From positions 1,116,001 to 1,180,000 of the forward strand of contig NC_017585.1 in assembly GCF_000240165.1 (NCBI RefSeq): a DNA stretch of 64,000 nucleotides, in the 5' to 3' direction. Positions 22,939 to 31,450 of this stretch are shown in pieces. Numbering within the stretch: position 1 is the first letter of the stretch; each line of letters begins with the position of its first letter. The notes under the pieces are model-generated. The model worked only from the letters and a program-made list of their open reading frames with translations, made no database searches and was not told where the DNA came from. The position numbers were made by a program, and so were the translations under genes. The DNA comes from Streptantibioticus cattleyicolor NRRL 8057 = DSM 46488 (GTDB taxonomy: Bacteria > Actinomycetota > Actinomycetes > Streptomycetales > Streptomycetaceae).

Positions 22939-23913
22939 TCACCTGCGGCCGGTCGCCCCGAGGCGCTCGATCGCAGTGCAGTACCCCGGCGTCCGCGCGA
23001 GGTCGTCGGTGAAGAAACGGCGCAGCAGATCGGTGCACTCGGCGCGGCGCTCCAGCAGGGCCAGGTGCCAGCTGTCGCGGACCGTGGTGAACGTCGCGTC
23101 GGCGAAGGCGGCGGTGAAGGCGCGGACGCGTTCCGGGGTGGCCAGCGTGTCGCCGGCCCCGGTGAACAGCAGGGTGGGCACGGCCAGGGGGGCGCCGTCC
23201 GCCGGGCCGGTGATCCATGAACCACGGTGCTCGTAGGCGTACTTGAGGCGTTCGAGGTTGGCGAGGTACTGCCGCGTCCTGTCCGCGGACAAGGTGGTGA
23301 ACTGGCGGTGCACGAGCAACTGGACGGCGGCGGACGCGTCGGTGCGCGTGATGCCGGTGGTGCGGGTGAGGACGTCGGCGGCCCGGCGGGCGAAGGCGTC
23401 CCAGGCGCCGTCCTGGAGGAGCCGCGCCATCTCCCGTATCTCGGCGGCGTCCTCGGCCTGTTCCGGTTCCGGCTCGCCCATCCCGGCCAGGGCGAGCCGT
23501 GCCACGCGGCCGGGGAAGGCGCACGCCAACTGGTAGGCGATCAGGGCCCCGTAGGAGTAACCGAGCACGTTCACCGAGGGCATCGCCAGGCGGTCGAGCG
23601 CGTGCCGCAGCGCGTCGGCGTGGAAGTCGAGGCCGTGGTGGACCGGGAGTGGATCGGCGTCGCCGAGCCCGGGGACGTCGATGGCGACCGTGGTGGCCCA
23701 GGTGGCGAAGTCCATCTCGTGGAGGCGCCAGGCGTCCTTGCTCTGCAGCGCCCCGCCGAGGACGAGCAACGGTTCGGTCCGCGCCTCCGCACACGGGCTC
23801 ACCCGGGCCGCGTAGCGGTATCCCCGGTACCCGAACTCCACCACGTGGGGCTCGGCGGGCGCCGGACGGGGCGGGGCGCCGGGGCCCGGGGCGGCGGCGT
23901 CAGGCGGAGGCAT
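22939..23913 (-). CDS. Alpha/beta hydrolase of the acyl-ACP cassette
   Basis: 324 aa. The GYSYGA elbow gives nucleophile Ser120. A strand-loop VLGGALQSKDAW precedes it, and DSWHLALLERR supplies the candidate His. VPTLLFTGAGDTL holds the Asp-bearing strand. The first 20 residues are Pro/Ala-rich. The ATG (23913) lies inside the ACP gene (14-bp overlap), so the two are co-translated. In this setting it may offload or edit an acyl chain from the ACP, like a thioesterase. That role is an inference from position. Confidence 0.8.
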   Translation of the reverse strand: MPPPDAAAPGPGAPPRPAPAEPHVVEFGYRGYRYAARVSPCAEARTEPLLVLGGALQSKDAWRLHEMDFATWATTVAIDVPGLGDADPLPVHHGLDFHADALRHALDRLAMPSVNVLGYSYGALIAYQLACAFPGRVARLALAGMGEPEPEQAEDAAEIREMARLLQDGAWDAFARRAADVLTRTTGITRTDASAAVQLLVHRQFTTLSADRTRQYLANLERLKYAYEHRGSWITGPADGAPLAVPTLLFTGAGDTLATPERVRAFTAAFADATFTTVRDSWHLALLERRAECTDLLRRFFTDDLARTPGYCTAIERLGATGRR

Positions 23914-24133
23914 GGTGCTTGCGCTCGATGGCCCGCGCCAGTTCGGCGAGCGTGTCCGCCCCGAGCAGGTCGCCGACCTCCACGTGGACCCCCGGGTCCT
24001 TCCGCAGGACGAGGGAGAGCTCCACCATGAACAGCGAGTCCAGGCCCAGCGCCCGCACCGGGGCGTCCGGCCGGATCAGCTCCGGCTTGACCCGGAACCG
24101 GCTGGTGAGGATGGACGTGAGGATGTCGTACAT
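23900..24133 (-). CDS. Acyl carrier protein
   Basis: 77 aa from ATG 24133. The phosphopantetheine site reads ALGLDSLFMVEL, with Ser in the DSL motif at about residue 34. Helix I (YDILTSILTSRF) and the acidic helix II are as in FAS/PKS carrier proteins. It lies 26 bp after the KASIII-like gene and overlaps the hydrolase by 14 bp. It is probably dedicated to this cassette rather than to primary fatty acid synthesis, because no fabD or fabF lies alongside. Confidence 0.88.
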   Translation of the reverse strand: MYDILTSILTSRFRVKPELIRPDAPVRALGLDSLFMVELSLVLRKDPGVHVEVGDLLGADTLAELARAIERKHHASA

Positions 24134-24159
24134 GACGCCTCCCGGTGTGCCGGTGGTGG

Positions 24160-25167
24160 TCAGGTGGGACGATCCAGGCGGGGCCAGACCAAGGTGGTGG
24201 CACCCCAGGCGAGCCCGCCGCCGAACGCGGTGAGCAGGACGCGCTGCCCCGGCGCGAGGCCGCCGTCCCGGTGGGCGTGGTCGAGCAGCAACGGGACGGA
24301 CGCCGCCGAGGTGTTGCCCACGTCTTCGATGTTGGTGAGGATCCGGTCCGCCGCGATGCCGAGCTGCTCCCCGAGCATGGTGATGATCCGCGCGTTGGCC
24401 TGGTGCGGCACCACGCGGTCCACCTCGTCCGCCTTCCAGCCGGCCGCGTCGAGGGCCTGGCGGGAGGCGGCCTCCATGCACTCCACCGCCCGGGCGAACA
24501 CCTCACGTCCCCGCATCCGCAGATACCGCTCGGACGTCGCCCCGGTGGCGCCGACGGCCTCCTCGCACCCGCCGCCGGGCACGGTGATCAGGTCCCGGCC
24601 CCGGCCGTCGGCGCCGAGCACCGTGGGCCCCAGCGCCCCGGGCTCGCCCTCCCGTCCCGCCCGCAGGACGACGGCGCCGGCCCCGTCACCGAAGAGCGGG
24701 AAGACACCGGGGTCGGAGGGGTCCCGCAACGGCGACATCACATCGGCCCCGATCACCAGCACGCTGTCCGCGGTACCGGCCGCGATCAGCCCCTGCGCGG
24801 TGCCCAGCGCGTAGACGAAGCCCGCGCACACCGCCTGCACGTCCAGCGCCGCGGCCCCCGCCAGCCCCAGCCGGGCCGCGACCGCCGGCGCGGTGCCCGG
24901 GCACGGGCGGTCCGGTGACGTGGTGGCCACCACCACCGCCGAGACGGAGTCGGCGCGCGCCGACGCCAGCGCCGCGCGGCCGGCCGCCACGGCGAGGTCG
25001 CCGGTGGTGACCCCGGGGTCCACCACGTGCCGGGAGCGGATGCCGGTACGGGTGTGGATCCACCGCGCGGTCCCGCCGATGTGAGCCGCGACCTCCTCGC
25101 TGGTCACCTCGCGTGCCGGAAGCCGTGAACCGACGCCCGCCAGTACCGATGTCCGCACGGCGATCAC
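24160..25167 (-). CDS. Beta-ketoacyl-ACP synthase III-like enzyme
   Basis: 335 aa. The KASIII triad is complete: Cys114 in QAVCAGFVYAL, His in VVPHQANARI, Asn in NIEDVGNTSAAS. The C-terminal GGGLAWGATTLVW is the usual FabH ending. FabH enzymes condense acyl-CoA with malonyl-ACP, and divergent members form esters or amides. It is the first gene of a three-gene run with ACP and hydrolase. An SDR gene lies 177 bp upstream on the same strand. This points to a short acyl chain made on a private ACP; the product is unknown. Confidence 0.88.
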   Translation of the reverse strand: MIAVRTSVLAGVGSRLPAREVTSEEVAAHIGGTARWIHTRTGIRSRHVVDPGVTTGDLAVAAGRAALASARADSVSAVVVATTSPDRPCPGTAPAVAARLGLAGAAALDVQAVCAGFVYALGTAQGLIAAGTADSVLVIGADVMSPLRDPSDPGVFPLFGDGAGAVVLRAGREGEPGALGPTVLGADGRGRDLITVPGGGCEEAVGATGATSERYLRMRGREVFARAVECMEAASRQALDAAGWKADEVDRVVPHQANARIITMLGEQLGIAADRILTNIEDVGNTSAASVPLLLDHAHRDGGLAPGQRVLLTAFGGGLAWGATTLVWPRLDRPT

Positions 25168-25344
25168 GTCCCTTCCGCGGTGGGGTCACCGGCCTGCCAG
25201 GGGCCGCCGACGTGCCGTGGTCCCTGCCGACGCTACCGCCCCGCGTTCCCGGGCGCGGCAGGCCACCGGCCATCCGGGTGCCGCCGCGCCCGCCCGTACC
25301 GTCCACGGCCCGGGCACCGCCACCCGGTGGACTCCTGCGGCGGG

Positions 25345-26088
25345 TCAGGCGGCGAAACCGCCGTCCACGGCGATCTCGGCACCGGTGACGTACCGGCCGC
25401 CCTCCCCGGCGAGGTGGGCCACCATGGCGGCGACGTCCCACGGCAGGCCGTAGCGGCCCAGGGCGGTGAGCGCGCGCTGCGGGTCGGCCGCGGGGCCGTC
25501 CGCCGGGTTGAGGTCGGTGTCGATCGGCCCGGGGGTGATCAGGTTGACGGTGACGCCACGGGGACCCAGTTCGCGGGCGAGGGAACGGGTCAGCCCGGTC
25601 AACGCCGCCTTGCTGGTGCCGTAGAGCACGCTGCCGGGGAAGGCCGCCCGCTCCGCGACACAGCTGCCGATGGTGACGATCCGTCCGCCCTCCGCCATGT
25701 GCGCCGCCGCCTCCTGGCACGCGACGAACGGCGCCCGGACGTTGACGTGCAGCACGCGGTCGATGTCCTGCGGCGTCATCTCGGCCAGCGGGCCGAGCAC
25801 GCCGATGCCGGCGTTGTTGACCAGGACGTCGAGGCGCCCGGCGTCACCAACCGTGCGGCGCACCGCGTCCCGTACCGCCTCCGGGTCCGCCGCGTCGGCC
25901 CGTACGGCCCAGCCGCGGCGGCCCAGCGCCTTGACGCGGTCGACCACCTCGGCCGCGCGGTCTCCGGAGTCGCGGTAGGTCACCGCCACGTCGGCGCCGT
26001 CCTCGGCGAGGCGCAGCGCGACGCCCTCGCCGATCCCCCGGCTGCCGCCGGTCACCAGTGCCACCTTGCCGTACAACTGCCCGGTCAT
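25345..26088 (-). CDS. SDR oxidoreductase, FabG-like
   Basis: 247 aa classical short-chain dehydrogenase. It has TGGSRGIG cofactor motif, NNAG, catalytic Ser in TIGSCV, YGTSK with Tyr and Lys, and the ITPGPIDTDLN and VDGG ends typical of 3-oxoacyl-ACP reductases. Arg/Asp context after the second strand (TYRDSGD) suggests NADPH. It sits upstream of the KASIII-ACP-hydrolase genes on the same strand and could reduce the beta-keto product, but the 177-bp gap leaves co-transcription uncertain. Confidence 0.87.
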   Translation of the reverse strand: MTGQLYGKVALVTGGSRGIGEGVALRLAEDGADVAVTYRDSGDRAAEVVDRVKALGRRGWAVRADAADPEAVRDAVRRTVGDAGRLDVLVNNAGIGVLGPLAEMTPQDIDRVLHVNVRAPFVACQEAAAHMAEGGRIVTIGSCVAERAAFPGSVLYGTSKAALTGLTRSLARELGPRGVTVNLITPGPIDTDLNPADGPAADPQRALTALGRYGLPWDVAAMVAHLAGEGGRYVTGAEIAVDGGFAA

Positions 26089-26201
26089 GTCGTTCTCCGT
26101 CTCACGTTCCCGGATGGGTTGACGACTCGATCATGGTCGGGCCGGGGCGTGGGGTCCGGCGGCATTCGGACGCCGCGTTCGAGGGCGCCGTCGGCCCGGT
26201 G

Positions 26202-26723
26202 TCAGCCGGCGTTCCGGCGGCGGTGGCGGCGGACGGCGTCGCGGTTGGCGCAGGCGCGGGAGCAGTAGCGCTGCCGGCCGCCACGGCTGAAGTCGACGAA
26301 GGCCAGGCGGCATTCGTCCAGCGCGCAGCGGCCGAGCCGGTCCATGCCGAGCTGGGTGAGGTGTTGTGCGGCGGCCACGCCGGTCACGGCACGCAGCACG
26401 GCGGCGAGGCCGACGCCGTCGTCGCGGTAGTGCAGATGCCAGCCGCAGCCGTCGTGGGTGGTGATCCGGGGGTAGGCGGCGGCCTCGGCGAGCAGTGCGT
26501 TGAGCAGCGCGACCCGGCGTTCCTCGGTGTCCGCGTCGACGATCTCGGCCCAGCGGTCGCCGAGACGGCGGATCTCCGCGAGGTCGGCGGGGCCCGCCGG
26601 GATGCCGGGGCCCAGGCCGGCTGTCACGCAGCGGTGGCGCAGATCGTCCAGTCCGGTCGGCGGGCGGTTGGTGATGTCGGTCACCAGACGCAGGATCGCG
26701 GGGTAGTAATGGCTCTCAGGCAC
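26202..26723 (-). CDS. CGNR zinc-finger (ABATE-domain) regulator
   Basis: 173 aa from GTG 26723. The C-terminal treble-clef motif reads CALDECRLAFVDFS...RYCSRACANRDAVRRHR, where the namesake CGNR is CANR. The four zinc cysteines are present as C-x4-C and C-x3-C. The N-terminal half is the helical ligand-sensing ABATE region. It is divergent from the MFS transporter gene, with only about 20 bp between starts, so it very likely controls that transporter and itself. The exact start is uncertain because the two 5' ends nearly touch. Confidence 0.8.
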   Translation of the reverse strand: MPESHYYPAILRLVTDITNRPPTGLDDLRHRCVTAGLGPGIPAGPADLAEIRRLGDRWAEIVDADTEERRVALLNALLAEAAAYPRITTHDGCGWHLHYRDDGVGLAAVLRAVTGVAAAQHLTQLGMDRLGRCALDECRLAFVDFSRGGRQRYCSRACANRDAVRRHRRRNAG

Positions 26724-26734
26724 AAGGGCATTAC
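26706..26734. promoter_or_regulatory. Inverted repeat at the divergent CGNR/MFS starts
   Basis: GTAATG (26706-26711) and CATTAC (26729-26734) are exact complements 17 bp apart, spanning the GTG of the CGNR gene. With almost no spacer between the two starts, this is a plausible autoregulatory operator. Confidence 0.3.
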
Positions 26735-26740
26735 AGCATC

Positions 26741-28120
26741 GTGCGGTGCATGGCCGACGCCTCGTACCCCGACCGTCCCGACACCACCGCCGCGACGAAC
26801 GGTTCCGGCCCCGCCGCCGAACCCCCGCCCGTCTCCTGGCGTCCGCTGACCGCCGCCTGCGTGGGCACCTTCCTGCTGCTGCTCAACACCACGATCGTCA
26901 CCGTGGCCCTGCCCGCGATCGGCGCCGACCTCGGCGGCGGGACCGGTGCCCGGCAGAGGATCGTGGACGTGTTCACCGTCGCCCTCGCCGGACTGCTGCT
27001 CGGCATGGGCTCGATCAGCGACAACCTGGGCCGCAAACGCGTCCACCTGGCCGGGCTGACCGTCTTCAGCCTGGCCACCCTCGCCTGCGGGCTCACCGGT
27101 TCGGTGGGCACGCTGATCACCGCGCGCCGTGCAGGGGGCGGCGGGTGCCGCGATGTTCGCCACCATCCTGCCGCTGGTCGGACTCACCTACCACGGCCGG
27201 GCCCGGGCGCGCGCGTTCGCCGTCTGGGGAACGGTGGCCGGCGCCTCCGGGGCCGTGGGCACCCTCTCCGGCGGCCTCCTCGCCCAACTCCTCGGCTGGC
27301 GCTGGATCTTCCTCGCGCCGCTGCCGGTCTGCGTGGCCGCCGTCGTCCTCGCCGTCACCTCACTGACCGACGGCGCCCGCACCGGCACCCGCGTCGACCC
27401 CGCCGGGATCGGCACCTTCACACTCGCCGCCACCGCGCTCACCTACGCCGTGATCAACGGGGCGACCGCGGCTGGACCGCGCCCGGAACGCTCGTCGCCG
27501 CCCTGGTCGCCGTCCTCGCCGTCGCCGGGTTCGTGGCCGCCGAACGGCTCGGCCCGCAGCCGATGATGCCGCCACGGCTCTTCGCCCGGCGCGGTCTCGT
27601 CGGCGTGCTGGTCGTCGCCTTCGGCTACTACTTCGCGTCGTTCGGCGCGTTACCGGTGCTGTCGCTGTGGTTGCAGGGCACAACGGGGCTAGGACCGTTG
27701 GGCACCTCACTGGTGCTGACCGTCCAGGTGGTGTCGTTCTTCGTGGCGTCGGCGCTGGTCAGCGAAGGGCTGCACGGCGCGGCCCCGGCCCGGGTGCTCG
27801 GCGGGGCGACCGTCGTGATCGGTTCGGGCTGCGCGGCCGGTCTGCTGCTCCCCGCCTGGCCCGGGTGGCCGGCGCTCCTGCCGGCGCTGGTGATCACCGG
27901 CTTCGGCGCCGGCATCGTCTCCCCGGTGCTCCCCGCCGTGGCCATCGCCGCCGTCCCGCCCGAGTACGGCACCGCCGGCGCCGCCGCCAACAGCTCCCGC
28001 CAACTCGGCCTCGCCCTCGGCATCGCAGCCTGCGGCACCCTCTACGGCGCCCAATCCCCAGGCTCCACCGGCAGGTTGGTGACCGCGCTGCTGTGCTGCG
28101 CCGTGGTGGCGGTGGGGTGA
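26741..28120 (+). pseudogene. DHA2-type MFS drug exporter gene with two frameshifts
   Basis: The protein is an H+ antiporter of the 14-helix DHA2 family: NTTIVTVALPAIGADL (motif C/D1 region), GSISDNLGRKRV (motif A), then LGWRWIFLAPLPV. Reading in frame from GTG 26741 is broken near 27128, where a GC dinucleotide seems missing from ACCGCGCGCCGTG; homology continues in another frame from 27129 (MFATILPLVGLTYHGRA). Near 27470 a one-base loss returns it to the first frame (WTAPGTLVAALVAVL) up to TGA 28118. The net change is three bases. It is either a recent pseudogene or two sequencing errors in GC runs. Restored, it would be about 460 aa. Confidence 0.7.
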
Positions 28121-28279
28121 GGGGTGGCGGCGGTGGCGTTGTCGCGGCGCGAGGGGGTGTGATCCGCGCCGGGGGCGCGGGTGGGTGGCGCGGCCCGTAC
28201 GGCGCCGCCGGCGGGGGCTCGGTGCCGCGGCGGGTGCGGTGTCGCCGGGTGCTTCGGGCCGGGCCGCCGGGGGCTGCGG

Positions 28280-28843
28280 TCAGGCGCTGAGGAGGCGGTT
28301 GAAGAAGGTCCGGTAGCGTTGGAGGGCGACGCGGAGGTCTTCGGTCGGGACCTGGGCGCCGCTGTGCCACTGGTGTTCCAGTTGTTGTTTGTGTTCGGCG
28401 AAGGACGCGGCGAGAGCTTGCATCACTTCGGCGACGAGTGCGTCGGCTTGGTGGACGGAGTCCTCGGGGCGGTCGACGAATCCGCTCTGGATCTCCTGCC
28501 AGCGGTTGCGGAAGTCCTCGCCGGCGTCGCCGAGCAGGGACTCCTCCGTCGTCCCGGGGCGGTCGGTGTCGGTGTCCTTGTCCGCGTCGCTGACCGTGGT
28601 GCCGCCGACAGGTTCGGCTGCCGTGGGTCCCTCCTCGGCGCCGGCCTGGGGTTCGGCCTCGGGTTCCGGTTCCGGCTCGGGTTCCGTCTCCGTCTCCGTC
28701 TCCGTCTTCGTACCGGTGTCGATCGCCTCGCCGGGGAACTGCGGGGCGTCGGGCGGGGTGGGCGGTTCGCCCGCGGTGGTGCCGGCCAGGTCCTCCGTGG
28801 AGAGGTCGCCCGTGCCGGGCTGGTCGGGTCGCGTGTTGCGCAT
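28280..28843 (-). CDS. Hypothetical acidic protein, soluble paralogue of the next gene upstream
   Basis: 187 aa from ATG 28843, with GGAGGTG eight bases upstream. Residues 40-70 are low complexity (alternating Thr-Glu then Pro-Glu pairs), predicted disordered and very acidic. The C-terminal half, from FRNRWQEIQSGFVDRPEDSV to LQRYRTFFNRLL, aligns with the C-terminal half of the gene at 28915-29475. Shared words are FVDRPE-[DE]-[ST]-V, -ADALV and a final YR-x-[FL]-F-x-x-LL. There is no signal peptide. Function is unknown; the pair may interact. Confidence 0.7.
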   Translation of the reverse strand: MRNTRPDQPGTGDLSTEDLAGTTAGEPPTPPDAPQFPGEAIDTGTKTETETETEPEPEPEPEAEPQAGAEEGPTAAEPVGGTTVSDADKDTDTDRPGTTEESLLGDAGEDFRNRWQEIQSGFVDRPEDSVHQADALVAEVMQALAASFAEHKQQLEHQWHSGAQVPTEDLRVALQRYRTFFNRLLSA

Positions 28844-28914
28844 CGGTGTTCACCTCCGTGCGGCGGGGCGGCTGGTGGCGTCCCGCCGGATGGCCTGGCT
28901 CGGGACCGGCCCGT

Positions 28915-29475
28915 TCAGGACCGGTCGCCGGAGGGGCGCTCCTGTCCGTCCTCCAGGAGGTCGTCGAAGAGGGCGCGGTAGTGCACCATGGCGCCGCGCA
29001 GTTCCTCGGTGGTCGCCTGGTGGCGGACGGCTCGTTCGTCGACCGCGTGGGCGGCCCGGTAGTGCTCCAGGGTGCGGGCGTGCCGCACCGACAGGTCGCG
29101 GGCCTGCTGCTGGAACCCGCCGGTGGGGTAGCCGCGCTCGCCCATCAGCGAGGTGACCAGCCGGTCGGCCTCCCGCACGGTCTCCTCGGGCCGGTCGACG
29201 AAGTGCTCCTGCACCCGCGTCCAGTCCTCGGCGTAACGCTGCCGGGTGCTCGGCGGCAGCGGCTTGATCTCCATTTCCTCGTGGCGCGTCTCGCGTTCCC
29301 GTAGCTCGCGCTCGGCCGCCAGACGGCTGCCGTCCTCGGCGACCGCGCGGTCGTACTCCGGGCCGAAACGTTCCCGCAGCCGGCGCCGTCTGGCCAGCAT
29401 CCAGACCACCACCGCCAGCGCGGCCAGGACGACCACGACCGGCACGATGATGGCGACAAGGGTCCCTGCCGACAT
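28915..29475 (-). CDS. Membrane-anchored hypothetical protein, paralogue of the next gene
   Basis: 186 aa from ATG 29475. One N-terminal transmembrane segment (LVAIIVPVVVVLAALAVVVW) is followed by Arg-rich RRRRLRER, so the body is cytoplasmic. Then comes a charged helix and the shared domain YAEDWTRVQEHFVDRPEETV...MVHYRALFDDLLED. It lies 71 bp upstream of its shorter paralogue on the same strand. I recall similar Streptomyces proteins of unknown function. A scaffolding or stress role would be a guess. Confidence 0.72.
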   Translation of the reverse strand: MSAGTLVAIIVPVVVVLAALAVVVWMLARRRRLRERFGPEYDRAVAEDGSRLAAERELRERETRHEEMEIKPLPPSTRQRYAEDWTRVQEHFVDRPEETVREADRLVTSLMGERGYPTGGFQQQARDLSVRHARTLEHYRAAHAVDERAVRHQATTEELRGAMVHYRALFDDLLEDGQERPSGDRS

Positions 29476-29588
29476 CGGGTCCACCACCTCGGCTGTTCGG
29501 CCCCCGCGAGCGCTGCTACCCCCGCGCCCCTCCGTCAAACCACCTTGAATCCGGCATTTCGTTCCGAGTTCCGGAGAGGGCGGGAGGA

Positions 29589-30620
29589 TCAGGTCAACCG
29601 GGTGACGGCGGCGGGCGGCGCCCAGAGCGGACGCAGCAGACCGTGGGCGTAGGCGGCGCCGGTGCGGGCGGTGGCCAGCGCGGCCCGGCCGGTCGCCAGG
29701 GCCGGGGACGCCGGGCGCGGCACCTCGTATCCGCCGCGCACCAGGTCGTGGAGGGCGTCGCGGGCCAGCGCGTGGTAGCGGTGGGCGAACTGCCGCGAGG
29801 CGGGGTGCAGCAGCCGCCACCAGCCGTCGGAGGCGGCCAGCAGTTGGTGGACGCGGACGGCCTGGTGGCGGATGAGCAGCCGCACCGGCTCGCTCGGGCG
29901 CCCGGTGCTGGCGGCCGTCGCCAGCGCGCTGCGGGTGACGCCGTACCGGCCGAGGTCCTCCTGCGGCAGGTAGACCCGGCCCAGCCGCAGGTCTTCGCCG
30001 ATGTCGCCGATGAAGTGCAGCAGGTAGATCCCGTGGCTGAGGGCGACCACCATGCGGCGGGAGTGCTCGGCCGGGGCGGCCGGCTGCAACAGGGTGTTGA
30101 TCCACACCGCCGGTTCCCCGCTGACGTCCCGCATGTAGGCGTGCAGATCCTGGTACGTCGGGTAGGCCGTCACCCGCAGATCGCCGCGGATCGTGCGCAG
30201 GAACCGGGAGACCGACTCGGCCGGGATCCGCCAGACGCGGGTGAAGTGCGCGAACGCCACGGCGATCAGGGCACCCGGCGGCTCCTCGCCGTCGCCCGGG
30301 GACGGGGACGGGGACGGCACGTACGGGGGCGCCGTCCCGTCGGGCGCGGCCTCCATCAACCCCGTCAGGTACGCCGCGAACGCGTCGAACCGGCGCTCCC
30401 GCTCCGCCACCTCCACCGTCGGGTCGTCGAGCAGGTCGTCGGTGTGCCGGCAGAAGGCGAGGAGGGCGTCGTAGTAGGGGCGTTTGCCGGGCGGCAGCAG
30501 GCACCGGGTGGTGGGGAAGGCGGCGGGGTTGCGCCCGCGCAGCCGGTCGGCGCACGCCTGGTAGGCGCGGGCCAGCCGTGGGTCGGTGAGGCCGGCCGCG
30601 CCGAGTTCGTGACGCTTCAC
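29589..30620 (-). CDS. Squalene/phytoene synthase-family enzyme
   Basis: 343 aa from GTG 30620, which overlaps the methyltransferase stop as GTGA. Both prenyl-diphosphate metal-binding motifs are present: HTDDLLDD (Asp61, Asp62, Asp65, Asp66) and FIGDIGEDLRLGRVYLPQED. This is the head-to-head (1-1') synthase fold that joins two farnesyl or geranylgeranyl diphosphates. A Pro-Ser repeat (PSPSPSPGDG) is inserted in a loop near residue 105, encoded by a GGGGAC triplet-like repeat. No carotenoid or hopanoid genes lie nearby. Pairing with a methyltransferase suggests a modified terpenoid. Confidence 0.85.
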   Translation of the reverse strand: MKRHELGAAGLTDPRLARAYQACADRLRGRNPAAFPTTRCLLPPGKRPYYDALLAFCRHTDDLLDDPTVEVAERERRFDAFAAYLTGLMEAAPDGTAPPYVPSPSPSPGDGEEPPGALIAVAFAHFTRVWRIPAESVSRFLRTIRGDLRVTAYPTYQDLHAYMRDVSGEPAVWINTLLQPAAPAEHSRRMVVALSHGIYLLHFIGDIGEDLRLGRVYLPQEDLGRYGVTRSALATAASTGRPSEPVRLLIRHQAVRVHQLLAASDGWWRLLHPASRQFAHRYHALARDALHDLVRGGYEVPRPASPALATGRAALATARTGAAYAHGLLRPLWAPPAAVTRLT

Positions 30621-31432
30621 CCGTGCTCCCCCGCGGCGGGTGCGGCGGGGAGGGCCAGCGTCCAGGTCTCGTAGAGGGTTTCCGGGCCGGCCCGGTGCGG
30701 CCCGTAGTTGTCGTGGACGGCGACGTCCGTGAAGCCGGCCCGGTCGGCCGCGCGGCGGACGGCCTCCTGGGGCACCGGATACATGCGGTGCACCTCGCGC
30801 GTCTTGACGTACGTCTGGCCCGGGGCGTCCGGCCGGCGCAGGAACTGCACGTAGGTGAGGTCGAAGTGGGCCCTGGAGGGCGGGGTCTCGAAGGTCCACA
30901 GATAGGAGACGTCCTCCAGCTCGGCGCCCTGCACCCGGGGCGCGGCCGGGTCGAAGGAGCGCTCCAGGAGGGTGGTGCTCAGCAGGTCGAAGACGAAGGT
31001 GCCGCCGGGGGCGAGGACGCGTGCCACGGCGGCCAGCGTCTCGGTCAGCGCCGTCTCGTCGGGCAGGTAGTTGAGGCCGGCCGCCGCGCTGATCACGGCG
31101 TCGAACCCGGGGCGCAGCGGGATGCTCGGCAACTGCGCCTGCACCAGCGGGACGTCGGGCCCGAGGCGCCGGGCGGCCTGCTCCAGCATGGCCGCCGAGC
31201 GGTCGAGCCCGGTGACGGCGTAGCCGCGCCCGGCCAGCTCGGCGAGGGTCAGCCCGGTGCCGCAGCAGACCTCCAGCACCGTGCGGACCGGGCGCGGCCG
31301 TCCGCCCCAGTATTCCGCCAGGAAGTCGGCGATCCTGCCGCGCGGGCACTCACCGCGCTCGGTGACCACCCAGTCGACCAGCCGGTCGTAGGCGGGTGCG
31401 AGATGGGCGTAGGGCTCGGTGGTGGTGGTCAT
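30617..31432 (-). CDS. Class I SAM-dependent methyltransferase
   Basis: 271 aa. Motif I reads VLEVCCGTGLTLAEL (the first Gly of the usual GxGxG is Cys), motif II VTGLDRSAAML and the post-I acidic Asp follow, and VLAPGGTFVFDLLS is motif III. It is the first gene of a two-gene operon with the squalene/phytoene-synthase-like enzyme, coupled by a 4-bp overlap. It could methylate the prenyl substrate or the finished terpene; the sequence alone cannot decide. A near-perfect 20-bp palindrome lies 18 bp before its ATG. Confidence 0.85.
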   Translation of the reverse strand: MTTTTEPYAHLAPAYDRLVDWVVTERGECPRGRIADFLAEYWGGRPRPVRTVLEVCCGTGLTLAELAGRGYAVTGLDRSAAMLEQAARRLGPDVPLVQAQLPSIPLRPGFDAVISAAAGLNYLPDETALTETLAAVARVLAPGGTFVFDLLSTTLLERSFDPAAPRVQGAELEDVSYLWTFETPPSRAHFDLTYVQFLRRPDAPGQTYVKTREVHRMYPVPQEAVRRAADRAGFTDVAVHDNYGPHRAGPETLYETWTLALPAAPAAGEHG

Positions 31433-31450
31433 CGGTACGGCTCCCCCGTC

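Noticed and set aside
28660-28720. Short tandem repeat as a possible phase-variable tract
   Set aside because: The repeat encodes Thr-Glu and Pro-Glu pairs in an in-frame disordered linker with mixed units, so slippage control is not evident.
30300-30330. GGGGAC repeats as a regulatory element
   Set aside because: They lie inside the squalene-synthase-like gene and encode a Pro-Ser loop.
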